The position numbers and the translations under genes were made by a program. Shown here one piece after another: positions 1 to 7,351 of a stretch of 32,102 nucleotides of DNA (position 1 is the stretch's first letter; each line of letters starts with the position of its first letter). The stretch is from assembly GCA_027624335.1 (NCBI GenBank), contig JAQBWV010000056.1, positions 1 to 32,102 of the forward strand. The letters are read 5' to 3'. The notes below the pieces were generated by a model. The model was not told the origin of the DNA, did not search any database, and saw only the letters and a program-made list of their open reading frames with translations. This DNA is from Planctomycetota bacterium. GTDB taxonomy: Bacteria > Planctomycetota > Planctomycetia > Planctomycetales > Planctomycetaceae.

Positions 1-217
1 ACAACTCTTCATAAGTGATGAAGCACCGATGATTATTCAATTTGTACTGATCTATGGCATCAGCCAGTTCGGCAGCATCCGGGTTGGCGTACTGTCGAAC
101 GTCACGGAACTGGCGTCGTTCTGGCAGTCCTTCCGGACGAACATCGCCATCGCGATTACGTCGATCATCGAAAGTCTGAGCCGATTGGCCCGGCTGTTGG
201 ATGGCAGACACGTTCAT
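1..217 (-). CDS. Short conserved planctomycete-type protein, 3' end cut by window edge
   Basis: An ATG at 217-215 opens a frame that stays open to the left edge, so 72 residues are visible and the C-terminus is missing. The start has a good ribosome site (AAGGA about 8 bases upstream). The protein begins MNVSAIQQPGQSAQ, continues with a polar Arg/Asp-rich stretch (DDRRNRDGDVRPEGLPERRQ), then a helical core AAELADAIDQYKLNNHRCF leading into ITYEEL. I recall small planctomycete proteins of unknown function ending in this kind of core (ELAxAIDxYKLxxxRxFITYEE), but I have no name for the family. The core would suit a small DNA- or protein-binding helical domain; that is inference. It is transcribed away from gpsA. 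The plus-strand frame at 29-253 is its shadow. Confidence 0.72.
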   Translation of the reverse strand, partial: MNVSAIQQPGQSAQTFDDRRNRDGDVRPEGLPERRQFRDVRQYANPDAAELADAIDQYKLNNHRCFITYEEL

Positions 218-555
218 TACGATGTTCCTTCTGACAGATACGTCGGGCGATGAATGAGACATTCTTCCGCCAACCAGCAGACACAATGAGGAATGGTCAG
301 CTGTCCGATTCGACTCAAGACTGACCCAAGTTTCAGCAAACGTAGGTCAGGAATGGTTCGGTGGCAAATCGCGTTTCGGGATAGCAGCAGATTCCCCGGA
401 GATACCTCCAATGGAATGGAATGTCGACATGACTCCAGAGGATGACACCTGGATTTGTGGGAAGCATCGGAAAGTCGCGTGACAACCAGAGTTTGTTGCC
501 GCTCTGATTCCAGCGACCTGTGTAATCAATACAGCCTCATCGGACGGACTCTGTG
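218..555. other. Divergent intergenic region
   Basis: This stretch of about 340 bases lies between the divergent start of the small protein and gpsA, so it must hold both promoters. I see no convincing gene, RNA or strong hairpin. The short motif aggaatggt occurs twice about 60 bases apart (near 291 and 350), which is too little to call a binding site. Short minus-strand frames here have no family-like sequence. Confidence 0.5.
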
Positions 556-1545
556 ATGAAGATCACCATTCTCGGCGGCGGCGCGATGGCGACTGCGTGT
601 GCGGTCCTACTGGCTGAAAAGCCCAATCGAGTCGTATCGATCTGGGCGAGAAATCCAGATTACGCGGCTCAGATGCAGCAAAGTCGGGAGAATCAGCGGT
701 TGCTTCCGGGGATCGCACTGCCGGATGCGATCACCGTGACATCCGACATTGCGGACGCGGTCGCGGGTACGGATATGGTCGTCGTGTCGGTTCCAACGGC
801 GTTTCTGAGAGACGCACTGACGCAGCATCGTCAAGCACTGTCGGCGACTGTCCCCATCGTCAGCGTTCTGAAGGGAATCGAAAACGAAACTTTATTGCGG
901 CCCAGTCAGATTATTGAAGAGGTGCTTGGCAACATCCGTGTCGTCGTGCTCGCCGGACCCAGCCATGCCGAAGAGATCGCTCGCCGGCTACCAGCCAGTG
1001 TTGTTGCGGCTTCTGCAGACCACAGTCTCGCGTGTCTGGTTCAGGAAGTCTTTTCGACAGATCGGTTTCGTGTTTATACAAACGAAGATGTCGTCGGAGT
1101 CGAACTTGGTGGAGCACTCAAGAATGTGCTCGCCATCGCTGTCGGCATCTGCGACGGGCTTGGATTTGGCGACAACGCCAAGTCGGCATTGATGACTCGC
1201 GGACTGGTCGAAATGTCGCGATTCGGCGCGGCCTTCGGAGCAGACACCAACACACTGTTCGGGCTCGCGGGAATCGGCGATCTGATCACAACCTGCGTCA
1301 GTCCATTTGGTCGAAATCGACATGTGGGAGAAAGACTCGGTAAAGGCGAAACGCTCGACGACATTCTCAACAGCATGTCAGCAGTTGCTGAAGGAGTACG
1401 GACCACTCGAAGCGTGCAGCAACTCGCTGAAAACTTCAGCATCGACATGCCGATCACCCGTGAGGTGTACGAGGTCTTATTCGAAGGCAAGAACCCCGCG
1501 GCAGCCACTGACTCGCTGATGTGTCGACCGCCTAAGGTCGAATGA
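556..1545 (+). CDS. gpsA: Glycerol-3-phosphate dehydrogenase [NAD(P)+]
   Basis: The product reduces dihydroxyacetone phosphate to sn-glycerol 3-phosphate in the cytoplasm, supplying the backbone for phospholipid synthesis. It is 329 residues, the usual length. An N-terminal Rossmann fold opens with MKITILGGGAMATA, a variant of the glycine loop that commonly reads GxGxWGTA. Family landmarks follow: SVLKGIE (catalytic-site Lys at about 106), VLAGPSHAEE, and the C-terminal helical domain with GGALKNVLAIAVGICDGLG (second conserved Lys at about 189), ALMTRGLVEM, and GLAGIGDLITTC. A GTG at 553 directly precedes the ATG at 556; the ATG gives the normal N-terminus, so I chose it. No strong Shine-Dalgarno is visible. 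The gene stands alone and ends just before a strong hairpin. Confidence 0.95.
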   Translation: MKITILGGGAMATACAVLLAEKPNRVVSIWARNPDYAAQMQQSRENQRLLPGIALPDAITVTSDIADAVAGTDMVVVSVPTAFLRDALTQHRQALSATVPIVSVLKGIENETLLRPSQIIEEVLGNIRVVVLAGPSHAEEIARRLPASVVAASADHSLACLVQEVFSTDRFRVYTNEDVVGVELGGALKNVLAIAVGICDGLGFGDNAKSALMTRGLVEMSRFGAAFGADTNTLFGLAGIGDLITTCVSPFGRNRHVGERLGKGETLDDILNSMSAVAEGVRTTRSVQQLAENFSIDMPITREVYEVLFEGKNPAAATDSLMCRPPKVE

Positions 1546-1594
1546 CGTTGCACCCGGTCGTTCCATCTCTCCGCAGGGTGGGCTCCCAACGCAA

Positions 1595-1630
1595 AGAGCC
1601 TGAGTGACCAACTATGGTCACTCAGGCTCT
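1595..1630. terminator. Bidirectional stem-loop terminator
   Basis: A perfect 15-base-pair inverted repeat (AGAGCCTGAGTGACC, 6-base loop aactat, then its exact complement) lies between the convergent gpsA and PAS genes. A T-rich stretch (ggttgtttag) follows on the plus side, and upstream caaa gives a short weak T-run on the minus side. Position and symmetry suit termination of both genes. Confidence 0.8.
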
Positions 1631-1700
1631 GGTTGTTTAGTCCCGGTCGGAAACAGGCAGCCCGAAGGCTCGCTTCAATCGTTTCGTTGTCTTGAGCCGG

Positions 1701-2162
1701 TCACTGAGCCTCGACCGCCAGGTTGCCGCCAATCATCTGACGGATATCAGTGATATCAATAACTGCTCCCAGCAGTCTGCCGGGGCGATCCTTCTTTTGT
1801 GGCGTGATCTGAGCCCGGAAAAGAATCCAGCCCGATGAGCCGTCTCGACGAGTCACACGGTGAACCCGTTGATAATTCGGCGTATTATCGCGGACAGCAT
1901 CCTGCAGTTCCTGAATCACGCGGTCACGATCCTCTTCGTGAATGTGCTTGAGCCATTCCGAAAAAGCGTCCGGCAGTTCACTGTCGTCATAGCCGAGCAT
2001 CGATTTCAGGCAGGGCGACATGTAGACACGAGCGTCGTTAACTGGCCAGTCGAGCACGCCGACTCGGGCCTGCGAAAGGATCATTGCGTGATAGTCGTAG
2101 AGTGCTTCGAGATCGGCAATCGTTTCTTCGAGCACTGCTTCGCGGTCAAAAGGGGCGATCAT
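1701..2162 (-). CDS. Stand-alone PAS/PAC sensor domain protein
   Basis: The 153-residue product is essentially one PAS domain. An N-terminal helix (about 8-32, EAVLEETIADLEALYDYHAM) leads into the PAS core: VGVLDWPVNDARVYMSP, LGYDDSEL, the HEEDRDRV segment, then the PAC half with RVTRRDGSSGWILFRAQI and LLGAVIDITDIR. No kinase, GGDEF, EAL or DNA-binding domain is attached, so any output must go through a partner. The frame is open upstream to 2279, but the ATG at 2162 has a GGAAG ribosome site 8 bases ahead and starts just before the first domain helix, whereas the upstream extension is Cys/His-rich and unlike a domain. The ligand is unknown. Convergent with gpsA. Confidence 0.8.
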   Translation of the reverse strand: MIAPFDREAVLEETIADLEALYDYHAMILSQARVGVLDWPVNDARVYMSPCLKSMLGYDDSELPDAFSEWLKHIHEEDRDRVIQELQDAVRDNTPNYQRVHRVTRRDGSSGWILFRAQITPQKKDRPGRLLGAVIDITDIRQMIGGNLAVEAQ

Positions 2163-2170
2163 AGGACAAT

Positions 2171-2175
2171 CTTCC
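2171..2175 (-). promoter_or_regulatory. Ribosome binding site that sets the PAS protein start
   Basis: GGAAG lies 8 bases before the ATG at 2162. It favours that start over the in-frame ATG at 2177, whose own upstream sequence lacks such a site, and over the far upstream one at 2279. Confidence 0.5.
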
Positions 2176-2781
2176 ATCGATACATGAGCTGGGTGACTCA
2201 GAGAAAAACAATCGGGCATCCGTCTAACCGAGTGACCGGCTTTTTGAAGATGGCGGTGAAGATGACAGCCAGACTTCACATTCGATCGCAGGCAAACCTG
2301 AGTTCAAGTCCGTTCGACGATCAGTCAACAGTCGAGTGTCTACTCGCGAGCCATTCGTTCGCCCCGCGAATCAGTCCCAACATACAAAGACGACTCAGCA
2401 AAGCTTGTGTTGATCTTTGTCATCATGCCGCTTTTCTCTGACCACGTGTCGCATTTGCGCGTTGACCAGGAAAGGCATGCATAGCAAACACAAACGATCG
2501 TATCGATCTGGGATATTGGCCAGGCCTTAACAGATTCGATTTGACAATTCGTGGTGATCGCACCGCCGTCTCCGGTGCAGATTCAGACGAAGGATCAATT
2601 TCGGACAACATCACGAGTGTTCCGGTATGACAGGCTGCCGACTCGGGCAAGTCCAGGAAATGATGGCTTCCGGCAACACTTGCAGAAGCTGAATGCGACC
2701 GGCGACCGGAATTTCGATAGATTTTCCTTGACCACTCAAATCAAATTCCTGACCACTCAGGTTGTCGATTCGAAAAACGAA

Positions 2782-2817
2782 AAAGCACCTCATCCGCGAT
2801 TGCTGACGAGGTGCTTT
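2782..2817 (-). terminator. leuD intrinsic terminator
   Basis: On the minus strand a 10-base-pair stem (AAAGCACCTC / GAGGTGCTTT) with a 16-base loop is followed by a T-rich run (ttttcgtttttcg). It sits about 28 bases past the leuD stop and is a typical Rho-independent terminator for the leuC-leuD unit. Confidence 0.82.
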
Positions 2818-2844
2818 AAGGATTCGTGATCGTTACTTAAGCCG

Positions 2845-3441
2845 CTACGAAGCAGCGTAGTTGTTGAGGTATGGGAGCCGAGCAGCGGTCGCCGCGATGT
2901 CTTCTTTGCGTGCCAGCAGCTGGGCCAGCGAGTCCCACAATCCGGTTGTCAAAGCCGAACGGGCACTGTCCGGCATCGTGACTGCCACGCTTTCTTCACC
3001 GTAGCGTAACGTCAGTGCATTCAAGTCGAGTGTCAGTTCGAGCGTCGGGTCGGCATCGATGACGGCGCCCAGCCTGGTAATGCCTTCGCGAGAAGCACAC
3101 ACCGCAGGAATTCCCAGCGCCGTGCAGTTTCCAAAGAAGATTTCCGCAAACGATTCGGCAACAACGGCTTTAATTCCCCACCGCATCAGCGACTGAGGAG
3201 CATGCTCGCGCGAGGAGCCGCAACCAAAGTTACGACCACTGACCAGGATGCCGCTGTTCTGAAACCTGGCCTGATTAAACGGGTGATTGGGATCCTGTTG
3301 ACGATCATCTTCGAAAGCGTGCTCGCCAATTCCATCAAACGTGACGCATCGCAGAAAGCGAGCGGGAATGATCCGGTCCGTATCAATATCGTCAAGGAGC
3401 AGTGGGATGCCCGTGCCGGAAACTGTTTCAACGTTCTGCAT
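2845..3441 (-). CDS. leuD: 3-isopropylmalate dehydratase small subunit
   Basis: With LeuC this forms the isopropylmalate isomerase that converts 2-isopropylmalate to 3-isopropylmalate in leucine synthesis. The protein has 198 residues, normal for LeuD. Landmarks are [18 protein letters not shown] near the N-terminus, then the swivel-domain signature [18 protein letters not shown] (about 68-85), followed by [21 protein letters not shown]. The small subunit carries substrate-recognition residues, while the iron-sulfur cluster is in LeuC. It lies 144 bases downstream of leuC on the same strand and probably shares its transcript, ending at the hairpin beyond its stop. Confidence 0.95.
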   Translation of the reverse strand: MQNVETVSGTGIPLLLDDIDTDRIIPARFLRCVTFDGIGEHAFEDDRQQDPNHPFNQARFQNSGILVSGRNFGCGSSREHAPQSLMRWGIKAVVAESFAEIFFGNCTALGIPAVCASREGITRLGAVIDADPTLELTLDLNALTLRYGEESVAVTMPDSARSALTTGLWDSLAQLLARKEDIAATAARLPYLNNYAAS

Positions 3442-3585
3442 GACGGTGACTTTCTATTCTGTTGGACATCTGCAAGGCGTATGAAGCGGAGCGGAAGGCA
3501 CACTGCAACGACTCTTGTGGTTTTCAGCGCCTCGCCATCCGCCTCATGACGAGTTCAGTGAGAACTTTTTTGAAAAAGGTGCCGC

Positions 3586-5007
3586 CTAAACCAAAGCTGG
3601 TTCCAGCATTTTTCGAACATCGGTTACTGATCCGCTAATCGCTGCGGCGACAACCATGGCGGGGCTCATCAGGAGCGTTCGCCCCGTCGGGCTGCCTTGT
3701 CGGCCTTTGAAATTGCGATTGCTCGACGACGCGCAGACTTCGCGACCTTGAAGTTTGTCCGGGTTCATCGCCAGGCACATGGAGCACCCCGCGGCTCGCC
3801 ACTGGAAGCCGGCTTCCGTGAAGATTTTGTCCAGACCCTCTTCTTCAGCCTGCTTTGCCACCTGTTGCGAACCGGGCACCACGAGAGCCTTCACACCATC
3901 TGCCACATGGCGACCGCGAGCGATCGCAGCCGCTTCGCGCAGATCAGAGATTCGTGAGTTGGTACATGAACCGACAAACGCAACATCGATCTTTGTGCCT
4001 TCGATCGACTGCCCTTCGTCAAGTCCCATGTACTGCAGAGCTTCCCGGATCAGCGTATGTTCGCTGGCGTCATAACTGGCGACCGAAGGAATCAACTGCG
4101 AAACACCCAGCGACTGCGCCGGAGTGATTCCCCAGGTGACGGTCGGTTCGATATCTGCCGCGTCGAACACAACCACATCGTCGAATTCGGCATCCGGGCC
4201 GGAAGCGAGACTCAGCCACCACTCAGCGGCACGATCAAATTCTGCTCCCTGAGGGCACAGCGGTCGGCCTCGCAGATAGTCGACGGTCGTCTGATCCGGA
4301 TTGATGTATCCGCAACGGGCGCCACCTTCGATGGCCATGTTGCAGACGGTCATCCGTTCTTCCATCGACATGCTGTCAAACGTCGTACCGGCATATTCGT
4401 AGGCATAACCGACGCCGCCCTGCACTCCAAGTTTCTGAATGATGTAGAGCGTCACATCCTTGGCGAATACTCCCGGAGCGAGTTCGCCGTTGACCTCAAT
4501 CTTTCGCACTTTCGGACGCATCATGGCCAGCGTCTGCGTCGCCATGACGTAAGCCACCTGGCTGGTCCCAATCCCAAACGCGATCGCTCCGAATGCTCCG
4601 TGTGTGCTGGTGTGGCTGTCTCCGCAAGCCATCGTGAGACCTGGTTGCGTGAGGCCCAGCTCAGGACCAACCACGTGGACGATGCCCTGGCGTTTGTCGT
4701 CGAGATCAAGCAATTCGATACCGAACTCCCGACAGTTTTTTTCGATCGCCGACATCATGTCTTCAGCAAGAACGTCGAGAAACGGCCGAGCCTGATTCTG
4801 CGTCGGGATAATGTGGTCGACCGTCGCCAGAGTCCGCTCCGGATGCAGGACCGTGAGTTGACGCTCGCGAAGCATTTCAAATGCCTGCGGGCTTGTGACT
4901 TCGTGAATCAGGTGCTGCCCGATGAACAGTTGCGTCTGACCAGACTGCAAAGTTCCCACCGAGTGCAGATCCCACACCTTGTTGAACAGATTCTGATTTT
5001 GGCTCAT
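3586..5007 (-). CDS. leuC: 3-isopropylmalate dehydratase large subunit
   Basis: This is the catalytic aconitase-type subunit of the leucine-pathway isomerase. It is 473 residues, the normal size. The three cysteines that ligate the [4Fe-4S] cluster are visible: C348 in VGSCTNSR and C408/C411 in [13 protein letters not shown]. Other conserved stretches are [21 protein letters not shown] (about 128-147) and [16 protein letters not shown] at 5010 precedes the ATG at 5007; I chose the ATG ([15 protein letters not shown]), although the ribosome site is weak (ttgag). It is first in a leuC-leuD pair. I see no obvious leader peptide or T-box-like element upstream. Confidence 0.96.
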   Translation of the reverse strand: MSQNQNLFNKVWDLHSVGTLQSGQTQLFIGQHLIHEVTSPQAFEMLRERQLTVLHPERTLATVDHIIPTQNQARPFLDVLAEDMMSAIEKNCREFGIELLDLDDKRQGIVHVVGPELGLTQPGLTMACGDSHTSTHGAFGAIAFGIGTSQVAYVMATQTLAMMRPKVRKIEVNGELAPGVFAKDVTLYIIQKLGVQGGVGYAYEYAGTTFDSMSMEERMTVCNMAIEGGARCGYINPDQTTVDYLRGRPLCPQGAEFDRAAEWWLSLASGPDAEFDDVVVFDAADIEPTVTWGITPAQSLGVSQLIPSVASYDASEHTLIREALQYMGLDEGQSIEGTKIDVAFVGSCTNSRISDLREAAAIARGRHVADGVKALVVPGSQQVAKQAEEEGLDKIFTEAGFQWRAAGCSMCLAMNPDKLQGREVCASSSNRNFKGRQGSPTGRTLLMSPAMVVAAAISGSVTDVRKMLEPALV

Positions 5008-5261
5008 CAATCAATTACTCAAGTCTGGTCGCAAATCAGCGACGGTTAAAGAAACGGAGACGGCTTCGACCAGTCGAGTGACACCTTTCACGAGGTTCTC
5101 GTTCGATCTGGGGACCGTATGAGGCGATTCCTGTCGCTCTTCACACGGGAGTCGAGCGTCCCGATTGCACATCATCAGGGCCGGGCTGAAGTCCAATCAG
5201 ACACCGACTTCGACCATTGTGCCGAATCTGGCGTGAAACGTCACGCCATGTCCACGTTATG

Positions 5262-5321
5262 GCCCGCGCCGTCGAAAACGATGCGCTGCAAGCTTGTATC
5301 ACGTCGTTCTCGACCGCGGGC
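5262..5321. repeat. Sixty-base imperfect palindrome
   Basis: The left arm GCCCGCG-cc-GTCGAaAACGA (5262-5281) pairs with TCGTTcTCGACCGCGGGC (5304-5321), around a centre that itself contains the 8-base palindrome caagcttg (5289-5296). Because of the symmetry, both strands translate to nearly the same peptide, AVENDALQAC..SFSTA on plus and AVENDVIQAC..SFSTA on minus. The form suggests a dispersed palindromic element, either transcribed hairpin or small non-autonomous repeat. Confidence 0.65.
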
Positions 5322-5348
5322 TGCAGACAGCGTCCGAACAAGCCTATG

Positions 5349-5381
5349 AAAAAGACCCGATACCAACGGGGACATCGGGTC
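5349..5381 (-). terminator. Intrinsic terminator of the SPLxxxRxQG repeat protein gene
   Basis: Read on minus, an 8-base-pair stem GACCCGAT / ATCGGGTC with a 12-base loop is followed directly by TTTTTC. It lies about 30 bases past the stop of the gene at 5411-6028 and has the classic Rho-independent form. Confidence 0.82.
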
Positions 5382-5410
5382 AGACGTGAAACTGGTCGAT
5401 TGACCGGATG

Positions 5411-6028
5411 CTATCCCTTGGCAGGACCTTGCTTGCGGATCATTTCGAGTGGCGACAGCTTCTTACCAGCCTCTGCTGCGGGGGCTTTCTGCGCTTCGGC
5501 AGGCGCTTCGGCAACGTCTTCTGCGGCTGGTTCAGGTGCCCCTTTTTTGTCGGAGGCTCCCTGCTGACGGATCTGTTCCATCGGCGACAGCTTCTTGCCT
5601 GCATCACCGGGTGCCGCCACTGGTTTAGCAGCCGAGGCCCCCTGTTTGCGGATCATGTCGAGCGGAGAACCACCGGCGGCTGGCTTTTTCGCTGCTCCGG
5701 CTGCTCCCTTCCCCTGACGTGCCAGTTCGAGCGGACTCTTGCCGCCAGCGGCTTTTTCAGCTTTGGGAGCCACTTTGGCTGCAGCAGCTTCTGCGGGCTT
5801 CTCCCTTTTGACCGGCTCATCGACGATCGTCAGGAAGCTCGTGCCGATGTCGTACCAGCCGATGTCTTCGATGCCGTGGAACTCAACGAGTGCCTGGCAG
5901 TTCATATTGACGGTCTTGACCTTTCCGGTCATGCCGGCAAATCGCCGAAGTTCGGGGACACTTTTGTTAACGACAACCCACTTATCTGTGAATTCTGTTT
6001 TTAGCTTTTCAGCCTGTGCGATAGACAT
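5411..6028 (-). CDS. SH3-like head with four SPLxxxRxQG tail repeats, function unknown
   Basis: The 205-residue protein has two parts. Residues 1-72 form a compact beta-type domain (KLKTEFTDKWVVV, FAGMTGKVKTV, NCQALVEF, DIGWYDIG, FLTIVDEP) that reads like a small SH3/KOW-type barrel. I recognise this head as a planctomycete conserved hypothetical without a known role. Residues 73-205 are Ala/Lys/Pro-rich, disordered-looking linker carrying four copies of a short motif: SPLELARQG (98-106), SPLDMIRKQG (121-130), SPMEQIRQQG (148-157) and SPLEMIRKQG (193-202). Repeated short helical motifs on a flexible tail usually bind copies of a partner, so a scaffold or adaptor is a fair guess but unproven. 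No signal peptide. The ribosome site is weak. It has its own terminator. Confidence 0.8.
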   Translation of the reverse strand: MSIAQAEKLKTEFTDKWVVVNKSVPELRRFAGMTGKVKTVNMNCQALVEFHGIEDIGWYDIGTSFLTIVDEPVKREKPAEAAAAKVAPKAEKAAGGKSPLELARQGKGAAGAAKKPAAGGSPLDMIRKQGASAAKPVAAPGDAGKKLSPMEQIRQQGASDKKGAPEPAAEDVAEAPAEAQKAPAAEAGKKLSPLEMIRKQGPAKG

Positions 6029-6395
6029 GATGGCAGGCCGTCAGTCTGGAGACAGTTGATGCAATCCGGCCCAAACCCGGCACCGGAACCAGTTACGAGT
6101 CGGGATAATAGCTTCGCGGCAGGCGAGGTGAAACAGTTCCGGGATCTCTGCAGATGTCGAAAGTCAATGTCGGGAATCGTCCTCCCAGCCCGCGGATTCC
6201 TCAGACTTCCCGTTGAGGGCACAATCCGCGAGAGCAGCTTCGTCGGAATCGCCAGTGCAGACGCCGCCGAGGTGCAGATTCCGTGGCTGCGCGGCAATCC
6301 AGAGTCAACGCTTCGGCAAAATCCGGCGAATTGACAATTGAGCGGAACAGTTCGGTCCCCGGAAGATTTTCTGCGCGCTTCAGGTACCAGCCAGA
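6029..6395. other. Divergent intergenic region
   Basis: About 370 bases between divergent genes (repeat protein on minus, FtsQ-like on plus) must contain two promoters. No gene is supported. A small inverted repeat GGAATC/GATTCC (6173-6178 and 6195-6200) is the only symmetry I noticed, too short to call an operator. Confidence 0.45.
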
Positions 6396-7331
6396 ATGAC
6401 CGAGAAGAAGAAAACCACGCGGCGGAAGAAATCGGAAAGTGCGGCTCCCCCCGAGTCGCCGCCGCTGAAGGACCGTATGCTGGGCGCGATCTTCCAACCA
6501 CGACTTCTGTTGTGGGGAGCTCTTGCCGGGGCGATCTTCGTCCTGACTCCCATGGCTTTGCGAATAATGCCGAACCTGTCCGCGCGGGAAGAATACCGCC
6601 TGCGCACACGCGACGTTGAAGTTCCCAGTCCACCTCGCTGGGTCCCCATCGGCTTCGTTGATCAGGTCATCGGCTCCGCCAATCTGCCGGACGAGGTTTC
6701 CGTCCTGGACCCCGAACTGGCGACGCTGATCGCTGAAGCCTTTGAGCAGCATCCCTGGGTTCAGAAGCCGGTCACGGTCCAGATCTCGGTTCCAGCTCGA
6801 GCCAAAGTTTCTTTCGACTATCGTGAGCCGGTGGCGATGGTCAGCGTCAGCGACGGCTATTACCCGGTTGACGAGGAAGGAATCCTGTTGCCTCCTGGAG
6901 ACTTTCCACCATCAGATATCGGTCTTTACCCGAAGATCACAGGTATGACGACGGTGCCACTTGCTGGAGTCGGTTTGGCCTGGGGCGACGAACGCGTGAC
7001 GGCAGCGGCGCGATTGTCGGTCGTGCTGTTTCCGTACTGGAACGAATGGAAACTTCGCTCCGTTGAAGTTCCGCCCCGAGCGACCGCCGAAGTACTTTAC
7101 GAGGAACTGCGACTTGTCGTGACGACCGACGGCGGCTCTCGAATCATCTGGGGGCGCCCACCAGGGAACAATCATCCCCTCGAAGTTACTGACGAGCAGA
7201 AAATCGGTCGCCTGAAGAGCTTCCTGAGTAAAGCGAGATCGTTCGATGGTCCGTGGGAAATCAACATCAATCACCTCCGAGTGATCACGGTGAACCCGCT
7301 GGAAGGAAGCACGACCTCGCCCCGGCGCTGA
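6396..7331 (+). CDS. FtsQ/DivIB-like single-pass membrane protein
   Basis: The 311-residue product has a basic cytoplasmic tail (TEKKKTTRRKK), one membrane helix at about 36-57 (PRLLLWGALAGAIFVLTPMA) and a large extracytoplasmic part. After the helix a POTRA-like segment ends with EAFEQHPWVQKPVTVQISVP, then a segment like the FtsQ core: REPVAMVSVSDGYYPVDEEG, LYPKITG. The pattern 'HPWV, basic-hydrophobic strand, REPVA, D-x-x-G, P-x-I-x-G' is that of FtsQ/DivIB, which bridges division proteins in the periplasm. Planctomycetes generally lack FtsZ, so its role would have to differ from the classical divisome. The C-terminus (SIIWGRPPG, INHLRVITVNP) also fits FtsQ topology. The match rests on motif order, not a search. 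It converges on the Hsp70 gene, 20 bases away. Confidence 0.6.
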   Translation: MTEKKKTTRRKKSESAAPPESPPLKDRMLGAIFQPRLLLWGALAGAIFVLTPMALRIMPNLSAREEYRLRTRDVEVPSPPRWVPIGFVDQVIGSANLPDEVSVLDPELATLIAEAFEQHPWVQKPVTVQISVPARAKVSFDYREPVAMVSVSDGYYPVDEEGILLPPGDFPPSDIGLYPKITGMTTVPLAGVGLAWGDERVTAAARLSVVLFPYWNEWKLRSVEVPPRATAEVLYEELRLVVTTDGGSRIIWGRPPGNNHPLEVTDEQKIGRLKSFLSKARSFDGPWEININHLRVITVNPLEGSTTSPRR

Positions 7332-7351
7332 GCGGCGGCAGCCTTCGAATC

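Larger units (their letters stand above)
2163..2844. other. Long intergenic region
   Basis: About 680 bases separate the PAS gene start from the leuD stop. It must contain the PAS promoter and does contain the leuD terminator near its right end. Frames on both strands (for example 1860-2441 plus, 2423-2650 minus) give Cys/Arg/Ser-rich sequence without domain character, so I see no gene. A short motif (gaccactca) occurs twice near 2730 and 2750. Confidence 0.5.
5008..5410. other. Intergenic region upstream of leuC with palindromes
   Basis: About 400 bases hold the leuC promoter region, a small perfect hairpin at 5230-5247 (GGCGTGA, loop aacg, TCACGCC), a 60-base palindrome (listed separately) and the terminator of the next gene. 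No gene is supported: frames at 5119-5349 plus and 5141-5341 minus are products of the palindrome. Confidence 0.55.

Noticed and set aside
29..253. Plus-strand 74-residue frame at the left edge
   Set aside because: Shadow of the minus-strand small protein, which has a better start, ribosome site and composition.
1074..1589. 171-residue minus-strand frame
   Set aside because: Antisense to gpsA with Ser/Pro-rich, non-domain sequence.
3555..3580. A/T-rich symmetric stretch between leuC and leuD as terminator
   Set aside because: Short weak stem and no T-run; leuC and leuD are more likely co-transcribed.
4057..5049. 330-residue plus-strand frame
   Set aside because: It is antisense to leuC throughout and Arg/His/Ser-rich; leuC is certain from its cluster cysteines.
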